64,000 nucleotides of DNA from Curvibacter sp. CHRR-16 (GTDB lineage Bacteria; Pseudomonadota; Gammaproteobacteria; Burkholderiales; Burkholderiaceae_C), in NCBI RefSeq assembly GCF_018474005.1, contig NZ_JAHCSH010000002.1:1-64000 (forward strand), written 5' to 3'. The translations under genes and the position numbers were made by a program. Below the pieces are notes generated by a model, which made no database searches, was not told where the DNA came from, and saw only the letters and a list, made by a program, of their open reading frames with translations. Below, one piece after another: positions 58,041 to 64,000 of this stretch (position 1 is its first letter; each line of letters opens with the position of its first letter).

Positions 58041-58739
58041 ATGCACACCCTTCCCACCCACCCCCACGCCGGCAAACCGCTGTGGCTGCGCATGGCCTTG
58101 AGCCGGCCGCGCTTACTGATTGCCGCCACCTTGGCGGTACTCACGTATGTGGGCATGCCATCGGTGCTGGAGTCACACACGGCAACCAAGCTCATTACCG
58201 CGTGGAATGTGGGGGCCTGCCTGTATTTGGTGCTGGCCTTGCACATGATGTTTGGCTCCAGCCACGAACGCATGCGCACACGCGCCGTGCAGCACGATGA
58301 AGGGCGTTTGTTCATTTTGTTGCTGGTGGTGCTAGCGGCTGTCGTGTGCATAGGCGCCATCTTTGTCGAACTGGCTACGGTCAAAGACATACAACGCCCC
58401 AGCGCATTGCGCTACGGTCACATTGCGTTGGCAGCGCTGACCATTGCCAGTTCATGGCTCTTCACGCAGGTGATGTTTGCCCTGCACTACGCACACGACT
58501 ACTACGTGGCGCTGATGCGCTACGGCTCAGGCGGGCTGGAGTTTCCGGGTGGGCATGCGCCGGACTACAGCGACTTTTTGTACTTTGCCTGCGTGATAGG
58601 CACCTCAGGCCAAACCGCCGATGTGAGCTTTAGCAGCCGCGCCATGCGCCGCATAGGCACAGTGCACTGCGTGCTGGCTTTCTTCTTCAACACCACCGTG
58701 GTGGCGTTGACGATCAACATCGCTTCAGGCTTGTTTTAG
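58041..58739 (+). CDS. DUF1345 membrane protein
   Basis: A 232-residue DUF1345 protein with five or six hydrophobic segments, containing FACVIGTSGQTADV and CVLAFFFNTTVVALTINIA typical of that family. Function unknown. It starts six bases after the YnfA-like gene and probably forms an operon with it. It converges on the chemoreceptor gene. Confidence 0.85.
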   Translation: MHTLPTHPHAGKPLWLRMALSRPRLLIAATLAVLTYVGMPSVLESHTATKLITAWNVGACLYLVLALHMMFGSSHERMRTRAVQHDEGRLFILLLVVLAAVVCIGAIFVELATVKDIQRPSALRYGHIALAALTIASSWLFTQVMFALHYAHDYYVALMRYGSGGLEFPGGHAPDYSDFLYFACVIGTSGQTADVSFSSRAMRRIGTVHCVLAFFFNTTVVALTINIASGLF

Positions 58740-58761
58740 GCATGCCGGCAGTTCTAACCGC

Positions 58762-60378
58762 TTAATGAAGAAGCGGTGGCTGCCAGTGCTGGTTTGCGTT
58801 TGCATTTTGATCGGATGCATCAATACGAAAAGCGGATACCGCTTGAACCAAACTGGAAGCTTGATTGCGCAGCGCTTCTGCTGCAGCGGCACTCTGCTCT
58901 ACCAGCGCAGCGTTTTGCTGCGTACTCCGATCCATGTCCAATACGGCTTGGTTTACACGCTGAATTCCCTGCGCTTGATCTACAGCAGCTTTGGATATAT
59001 CCAGCACCATGGCGCTCACTTGCTCAATAGAACTCACAATACGATCCATGGTTTCTCCAGCGGTCTGCACTTTGACCGTACCGAGCTCAACTTGCTCAAC
59101 CGATGCACTGATCAGTGTGCGAATTTCTTTGGCAGCCTCCGCAGAACGCCCAGCCAAAGAACGCACTTCAGACGCAACCACCGCAAAGCCTCGACCTTGA
59201 TCCCCTGCCCTAGCTGCCTCTACAGCAGCATTGAGGGCCAAGATATTGGTTTGAAAAGCAATGCTATCGATCGTGCCTATGATTTCACTAATACGCTTGG
59301 CTTGGGTACTGATGACATCCATTGAGGAAATCACTTCACCCACAGCCATTCCACCTTGCTGGGCGATGTGCGAGGAATCAAAAGCCAGTTCACTAGCACG
59401 CGAAGCGGTTTCTGAACTCAATTGCAGCGTGCGGGTCAAGTCCCCAACAGCAGATGCCGTAGATTGAAGGGCCATCGCGGTCGATTCCGTGCGTGAAGCC
59501 AAGTCGTTGTTACCTTGTGATATTTCGCTAGCAGCCGTATTTATTTGATGGGCGCTACCACGTATGCCTGCAATCATGGCACGCAGACGGGCTGAAACGT
59601 CATACAAGGCACTGACCACGCGGCCTGCCTCATCTTCACCAGCACGGACTTTTTGCAGCGCCAAATTCCCGCTTGCTACATCATTCGCAATATGCATGGC
59701 TGTTTGCAATGAAGCAACTATTTGTCGAGCAATAAACCACGTCAAAAATATACCCAACAACAATGCACCAAGCGTTAATACAACAGATATATTGACACCG
59801 GCACTAAGTCCATTAGCGGCATTATCTGCTTCTACTTTCGCTTCATTGACTTCGCTTTGAAACTGTTTTTCAAGAAGCATTTGCGCCTCTTTATATGCTG
59901 TCTCGTTCGCAGAAAGCAAAACAGCTGCAGCGGTGATATCCGCATCACGCATATCAAGTGTATCCAAGACACCTTTAGTATAAATTTTAAATGCCTTATC
60001 TACTTTTTCCAGACGCTCTGTCGCATCTGCATCACCTTCCCCTACAATACTTCTCGTTTTATCCATTTGCTCCTGCGCTGCTTTTAACTCACTGGTGAGT
60101 TTTTCGTCCAGCGCCTTAATAACATCCGCCTTAAGCCCTGCTGCAGAATAGGCGACACTCTGCATCACAAGCGCATTGATGGAAACCACCCGCGCTTGCA
60201 ATTGGGCAGTCAAAACTGTGTGGCGTATGCCTTGGCTAGCCAAGTCATTCAGGGTTGCCGAAGACTGCTGAGCAGTCCAAATACCGTAACCGGTAACTAC
60301 AAGCAAAAAAACAAGAACCAGCGCTGGGGCTAATGCCACTTTGAACATGAGTGGCAATCGGGCAAAAAGGTATTTCAT
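58762..60378 (-). CDS. Methyl-accepting chemotaxis protein
   Basis: The start MKYLFARLPLMFKVAL gives 538 residues: TM1 (about 10-33), a four-helix-bundle periplasmic domain, TM2 (about 200-222), a HAMP domain and the MCP signalling domain with the hairpin tip EIIGTIDSIAFQTNILALNAAVEAARAGDQGRGFAVVA in parts. The N-terminal half is notably AT-richer than neighbouring genes, consistent with acquisition. No clear ribosome-binding site; a terminator hairpin lies just upstream. Confidence 0.95.
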   Translation of the reverse strand: MKYLFARLPLMFKVALAPALVLVFLLVVTGYGIWTAQQSSATLNDLASQGIRHTVLTAQLQARVVSINALVMQSVAYSAAGLKADVIKALDEKLTSELKAAQEQMDKTRSIVGEGDADATERLEKVDKAFKIYTKGVLDTLDMRDADITAAAVLLSANETAYKEAQMLLEKQFQSEVNEAKVEADNAANGLSAGVNISVVLTLGALLLGIFLTWFIARQIVASLQTAMHIANDVASGNLALQKVRAGEDEAGRVVSALYDVSARLRAMIAGIRGSAHQINTAASEISQGNNDLASRTESTAMALQSTASAVGDLTRTLQLSSETASRASELAFDSSHIAQQGGMAVGEVISSMDVISTQAKRISEIIGTIDSIAFQTNILALNAAVEAARAGDQGRGFAVVASEVRSLAGRSAEAAKEIRTLISASVEQVELGTVKVQTAGETMDRIVSSIEQVSAMVLDISKAAVDQAQGIQRVNQAVLDMDRSTQQNAALVEQSAAAAEALRNQASSLVQAVSAFRIDASDQNANANQHWQPPLLH

Positions 60379-60384
60379 AGCTAT

Positions 60385-60411
60385 AAAAAAACCAGTCAAA
60401 AGACTGGTTTT
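60385..60411 (-). terminator. Rho-independent terminator between cache gene and chemoreceptor gene
   Basis: A 10-bp stem AAAACCAGTC / GACTGGTTTT (60411-60402 with 60397-60388) with a TTTT loop is followed by a run of seven T's on the minus strand. It ends seven bases before the chemoreceptor ATG, so the chemoreceptor needs read-through or a promoter inside this hairpin. Confidence 0.8.
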
Positions 60412-60418
60412 CAAAAAA

Positions 60419-60880
60419 TCAACGATAAATACCTACCCCAGCAAATCCGTCAAAGCCCGGTATACGCTTCAAATAGCTTGACTTACCTTCTAGTTTTTTC
60501 GTAACTGGATTAGCCCAATCATAATCAACCCAAGTTTCTGAACCCGCTGTCATTGCATCCACAAAACCACGAATAAATTGCTTTCCATTCTGATCTTTTA
60601 GTTCTATAAGATTTTTTCCAATCAATTTCTCGTTTGCGCCATGTGCAATCATGACGCCCTTCATGTCCATAACAAAGACATACAAATCTTTTTTATTCCA
60701 GTTCGCCTTATCGGTTGAAAAATCTTTGAATGCCTGCTCTGCGCCAACTTTCTTAACATGGGCTAGTGCCGCATTCACCATGGCTTTGGCTTCGTCTTTG
60801 GTTCCATGCTCTTGAGCAGAAGCTGAAAAACAAATAGCAAGGGCGGCAAAAAAAGTGAGCAAGGGACGCAAAATAATCAT
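60419..60880 (-). CDS. Secreted single-cache-domain protein
   Basis: The start MIILRPLLTFFAALAICFSAS gives a signal peptide (cleavage after SAQ region near 22) and a 153-residue protein with a cache-type core: DLYVFVMDMKGVMIAHGANEKLIGKNL in parts and WVDYDWANP with GYIPGFDGFAGVGIY-like C-terminus. It has no membrane anchor or signalling domain, so it is an exported binding domain. Next to the chemoreceptor gene on the same strand. A GGAG site precedes the ATG. Confidence 0.85.
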   Translation of the reverse strand: MIILRPLLTFFAALAICFSASAQEHGTKDEAKAMVNAALAHVKKVGAEQAFKDFSTDKANWNKKDLYVFVMDMKGVMIAHGANEKLIGKNLIELKDQNGKQFIRGFVDAMTAGSETWVDYDWANPVTKKLEGKSSYLKRIPGFDGFAGVGIYR

Positions 60881-60919
60881 GAACAATCTCCAATGGATTT
60901 TATAAACCAATGCAACGAT

Positions 60920-60947
60920 AAAAAAAAGCGGCGAAGAACACTCACCG
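60920..60947 (-). terminator. Terminator after hisD / Rap1a-like gene
   Basis: On the minus strand a 6-bp stem (CGGTGA with TCGCCG, one G-U pair) with a seven-base loop is followed by CTTTTTTTT (eight T's, 60927-60920). It lies between the 61097 gene and the cache gene. The rest of 60881-61096 is AT-rich and holds no gene. Confidence 0.6.
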
Positions 60948-61096
60948 TATCGTTACAGAGTTGCAGATGATATATTTAATTACCAAAACACTCAAGTCTT
61001 CACGATTGATGCCACATTCCCATTCGTTGGCATGAAGATGGGATGCTGCGCCTTGCGCACATTCAGCAGGTTCGATCAGCTAGCAACGCCAATCCG

Positions 61097-61495
61097 TCAG
61101 CACGGATAGCTGGCTTCCAAAGCATTGCGCATGATCAGCTCGACGGGCATATCGGCTTCGTACAAACCTTCGTTGCGCAGCAGTTCAGCATTGAACAGGT
61201 TACGCGCCATACTGGGCTCCAGTTTGCGACCATTGGGGCAAATGCGGGGCTGCTCACCGCGGCGGGAAATGTCCGCTTGGTCTTCCACAATGCCCTCCAT
61301 CAAGCCCACCAAGTAGTAGGTGGCATATAGATCGCCTTGATCCGGCACTTGACCCAAGGTACGCCACTCGCGCAGGCTCATGGCTTGTGCACTAGTTGCC
61401 AGCAAGCATGCTCCTATGCCCAATAGCGCTGCCCAGTGCTGTACAGCACGGTGCACAGGGCGGATGGCCAATCGCGAACGGGTGACGGGAAACAT
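61097..61495 (-). CDS. Rap1a/Tai-like secreted protein of unknown function
   Basis: A 132-residue protein with a signal peptide (WAALLGIGACLLATSAQA) and a small mature domain with YYLVGLMEGIVE, an internal Cys (ICPNGRKL) and the terminal YPC. This pattern resembles Rap1a/Tai family proteins, which include immunity proteins against type VI amidase effectors, but no effector is adjacent. It lies 15 bases downstream of hisD on the same strand. Confidence 0.55.
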   Translation of the reverse strand: MFPVTRSRLAIRPVHRAVQHWAALLGIGACLLATSAQAMSLREWRTLGQVPDQGDLYATYYLVGLMEGIVEDQADISRRGEQPRICPNGRKLEPSMARNLFNAELLRNEGLYEADMPVELIMRNALEASYPC

Positions 61496-61510
61496 AGCGG
61501 TGCTCCGGAT

Positions 61511-62827
61511 TTACTTGAGGCGCATTTCTGCCGCGCGGGCATGGGCTTGCAGACCTTCGCCATGGGCCAGCACGCTGGCGATACGGCCCAGGCTTTGTGC
61601 GCCCTGCTCGCTCACTTCGATCAGGCTGCTGCGCTTTTGAAAGTCGTACACGCCCAGCGGGCTGGAAAAGCGTGCGGTGCTGCTGGTGGGCAGCACGTGA
61701 TTGGGGCCAGCGCAGTAGTCGCCCAAGCTCTCGCTGGTGTATGCGCCCAAAAAGATGGCTCCAGCGTGCTTGAGCAGCGGCTCCCAGCGGTGCGGGTCGC
61801 TGCTGCTCACTTCCAAGTGCTCAGGCGCAATGCGGTTGCTGATGGCGCAGGCCTCTTCCATGCTGCGGGTCAGAATGAGCGCACCACGGCCTGTGAGGCT
61901 TTTGGCGATGATTTCAGCCCGCGGCATTTGTGGCAGCAGGCGGTCTATCTCGCGCTGTACGGCGTCGATGTAGGCCGCATCAGGGCACAGCAAAATGCTC
62001 TGCGCCAGTTCATCGTGTTCGGCTTGGCTGAACAAATCCATGGCCACCCAGTCTGGGGGCGTTGTGCCATCGGCCAGCACCAAAATCTCGCTGGGGCCTG
62101 CAATCATGTCAATGCCCACGGTGCCAAACACGCGGCGCTTGGCAGCGGCCACATAGGCGTTGCCGGGGCCGGTGATTTTGTCCACGCGCGGCACCGTGGC
62201 AGTGCCGTAAGCCAAGGCAGCCACAGCCTGAGCGCCGCCGATGGTGAAGGCACGGCTCACACCGGCCACGTAGGCGGCAGCGAGCACCAGTGGGTTCTTT
62301 TCTGCTTTGGGCGTGGGCACCACCATGATGATCTCGCCCACCCCAGCCACATGGGCGGGGATGGCGTTCATCAGCACGGACGAGGGATAGGCCGCTTTGC
62401 CGCCGGGGACGTAGATGCCCACGCGGTCCAGCGGCGTGACTTTTTGGCCCAGCAAGGTGCCGTCTTCGTCGCGGTAAGTCCAACTCTCGCCCGATGCTTT
62501 CTTCTGTGCCTCGTGGTAGCTGCGCACCCGCTTGGCCGCGGCTTGCAGGGCATCGCGCTGCTCGGTGGGCAGGCTGTCGAAAGCGGCTTTCAGCTCCGTC
62601 TGGCTCAGCTCCAGCGCGGCCATGGTGCCAGCCTGCACACCGTCAAAGCGGGCGGTGTACTCCAGCACGGCGGCGTCGCCGCGTTGTTGCACATCGGCCA
62701 AGATATCGGCCACCCGCTGCTCGATGGCGGCATCGGTATCGGCAGACCAATGCAAGCGGGCCTGAAAATCAGCCTCAAATGTGGCGCTAGCCGTTGATAG
62801 ACGGTCTGGAGCAGCTACAAAAGTCAT
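61511..62827 (-). CDS. hisD: Histidinol dehydrogenase
   Basis: HisD performs the last two oxidations to histidine with NAD and zinc. The start [14 protein letters not shown] gives 438 residues with the zinc-binding and signature regions ([22 protein letters not shown] in parts, [18 protein letters not shown]). It follows hisG by 16 bases. It is separated from hisC by about 4.6 kb of unrelated genes. Confidence 0.97.
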   Translation of the reverse strand: MTFVAAPDRLSTASATFEADFQARLHWSADTDAAIEQRVADILADVQQRGDAAVLEYTARFDGVQAGTMAALELSQTELKAAFDSLPTEQRDALQAAAKRVRSYHEAQKKASGESWTYRDEDGTLLGQKVTPLDRVGIYVPGGKAAYPSSVLMNAIPAHVAGVGEIIMVVPTPKAEKNPLVLAAAYVAGVSRAFTIGGAQAVAALAYGTATVPRVDKITGPGNAYVAAAKRRVFGTVGIDMIAGPSEILVLADGTTPPDWVAMDLFSQAEHDELAQSILLCPDAAYIDAVQREIDRLLPQMPRAEIIAKSLTGRGALILTRSMEEACAISNRIAPEHLEVSSSDPHRWEPLLKHAGAIFLGAYTSESLGDYCAGPNHVLPTSSTARFSSPLGVYDFQKRSSLIEVSEQGAQSLGRIASVLAHGEGLQAHARAAEMRLK

Positions 62828-62843
62828 AGCAAAAATTCTCCGG

Positions 62844-63482
62844 TTACAAAGCCACAGCACCAGCGAACGCATCGATGATGCGGCGAATGGGCTCTTGCTT
62901 GAGTTTGAGCGCGGCTTGGTTGACCACCAAGCGCGAGCTGATGTCCATGATTTGCTCGACTTCCACCAGGTTGTTGGCGCGCAGCGTGCCGCCGGTGGAG
63001 ACCAAGTCCACGATGGCGTCGGCCAAGCCCACCAATGGCGCCAACTCCATGCTGCCGTAGAGCTTGATCAAGTCCACGTGCACGCCTTTGCTGGCAAAAA
63101 ATTCGCGCGCAATAGCCACGTACTTGGTGGCCACACGCAAGCGCGAGCCTTGGCGCACGGCACGGGCATAGTCAAAGTCGGCCCGCGTGGCCACGCTGAT
63201 GCGGCACTTGGCAATCTGCAAGTCCAGTGGCTGGAACAAGCCTTGACCACCATGCTCCAGCAAAGTGTCCTTGCCAGTAATGCCCATATCAGCCCCACCA
63301 AACTGCACGTAAGTGGGCACATCGGTGGCGCGCACGATGAGCACGCGCACATCGGGCTGGTTGGTGGCCAAAATCAGCTTGCGCGACTTGTCCGGATCGT
63401 CCAGCACCTCAATGCCAGCGGCGCGCAGCAGCGGCACGGTTTCTTCAAAAATGCGTCCTTTGGACAGCGCGAGGGTAATCAT
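62844..63482 (-). CDS. hisG: ATP phosphoribosyltransferase catalytic subunit, short form
   Basis: HisG catalyses the first step of histidine synthesis. At 212 residues it lacks the C-terminal ACT regulatory domain, so it is the HisG_S form that needs HisZ; hisZ is not in the window. Motifs [19 protein letters not shown] and [10 protein letters not shown] (in parts) match. The ATG overlaps the murA stop (ATGA), so it is coupled to murA. Confidence 0.96.
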   Translation of the reverse strand: MITLALSKGRIFEETVPLLRAAGIEVLDDPDKSRKLILATNQPDVRVLIVRATDVPTYVQFGGADMGITGKDTLLEHGGQGLFQPLDLQIAKCRISVATRADFDYARAVRQGSRLRVATKYVAIAREFFASKGVHVDLIKLYGSMELAPLVGLADAIVDLVSTGGTLRANNLVEVEQIMDISSRLVVNQAALKLKQEPIRRIIDAFAGAVAL

Positions 63483-64000
63483 TTCACTCTTTCAATGTCG
63501 GCACCAATGCCACGCAACTTGGCCTCCATGCGGTCATAACCACGGTCGAGGTGGTAGATGCGGTCCACCACCGTCTCGCCATCGGCCACCAAACCGGCAA
63601 TCACCAAGCTGGCCGATGCGCGCAGATCGGTGGCCATGACGGTGGCACCCGACAAACGCTGAACACCTTCCACCACGGCCACTTTGCCGTCGGTTTGGAT
63701 GTGGGCACCCAAGCGCACCAGTTCATTGACGTGCATGAAGCGGTTTTCAAAAATCGTCTCGGTCACCTTGCTGCTGCCTTGCGACACGCAGTTGAGTGCC
63801 ATGAACTGCGCTTGCATATCGGTCGGGAAACCGGGGTACTCGGTGGTGCGAAAGCTCTGCGCCTTGAGGTGTTGCCACGCTGGGCCGGGAGAGCTGACGC
63901 GGATGCCCCCCTCCACCGCCTGCACGTTGGCACCGGCTTCGCGCAGTTTTTCCACCACCGCGTCCAAGTGATCGGCACGGCCATGGCGTACCAGCACATC
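63479..64000 (-). CDS. murA: UDP-N-acetylglucosamine 1-carboxyvinyltransferase, C-terminal part (start outside window)
   Basis: MurA starts peptidoglycan synthesis by adding enolpyruvate to UDP-GlcNAc. The visible 174 residues contain [45 protein letters not shown] (in parts) and [21 protein letters not shown], all characteristic of the C-terminal half. The frame continues to the right edge. Its stop overlaps hisG, linking cell-wall and histidine genes. Confidence 0.97.
   Translation of the reverse strand, partial: DVLVRHGRADHLDAVVEKLREAGANVQAVEGGIRVSSPGPAWQHLKAQSFRTTEYPGFPTDMQAQFMALNCVSQGSSKVTETIFENRFMHVNELVRLGAHIQTDGKVAVVEGVQRLSGATVMATDLRASASLVIAGLVADGETVVDRIYHLDRGYDRMEAKLRGIGADIERVK

Noticed and set aside
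60378-60414. Longer chemoreceptor starting at a TTG at 60414
   Set aside because: The extension would be encoded by the terminator hairpin; the ATG at 60378 starts a normal family N-terminus.
61436-62797. 453-residue open frame on the plus strand opposite hisD
   Set aside because: Antisense shadow of hisD, which matches its family over its whole length.

Overview
The window reads as a chromosomal segment of a betaproteobacterium, most probably family Comamonadaceae (order Burkholderiales). The reasons are the gene orders prmA-accC-accB, pilB-pilC-pilD-coaE-zapD-yacG, petABC-sspA-sspB and murA-hisG-hisD ... hisCBHAFIE-HIT-tatABC-degQ, a lysine/alanine-rich histone H1-like protein at the edge, and short GCTAT...ATAGC palindromes of the kind scattered through Comamonadaceae genomes. 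No phage, insertion sequence, rRNA or CRISPR array is seen. Almost every base is genic; no gap exceeds 300 bases.

Layout. 1-5400: H1-like protein end, a bidirectional terminator, then minus-strand zinc-ribbon protein, prmA, accC, accB (fatty-acid synthesis entry), a TlpA-type thioredoxin and an unknown gene. 5461-7145: mpl (peptidoglycan recycling) with a coupled small gene. 7173-10427 (minus): PilZ protein, DAHP synthase behind a Phe/Tyr/Trp-rich leader peptide and attenuator, and tldD. 10461-15031: MFS transporter, YciI protein, then kynB-kynU-kynA (tryptophan to anthranilate). 15241-26141 (minus): secreted small protein, YgjP-type metalloprotease, plsC, gmhB, glyS, glyQ, lnt, corC, manC-type enzyme and a sugar nucleotidyltransferase. 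26261-29702: rfbBDAC for dTDP-L-rhamnose. 29725-35167: pilBCD, coaE, zapD, yacG. 35218-41655 (minus): mutT, a DUF815 ATPase, argJ, secA, M23 peptidase. 41678-48737: dciA-like gene, tRNA-Thr, sspB, sspA, the cytochrome bc1 genes petC/petB/petA, mscL, pdxA, NIF3 and a Cys-rich protein. 48829-52014: degQ and tatC/tatB/tatA plus HIT. 52034-64000: the histidine genes, ending in partial murA.

Two regions stand out. First, the 150 bases between tldD and the DAHP synthase encode a 22-residue leader rich in Phe, Tyr and Trp, followed by a perfect terminator stem and a mutually exclusive antiterminator: a classical attenuator on the first step of the shikimate pathway. Second, the histidine cluster is split: murA-hisG-hisD and a Rap1a-like gene end at a terminator, then come a chemoreceptor/cache pair, two opposite-strand membrane genes and a VapBC-like toxin-antitoxin pair. 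The antitoxin, toxin, hisC and hisB are joined by successive ATGA overlaps, so the tandem palindromic operator upstream of the antitoxin is the nearest visible control point for hisCBHAFIE.
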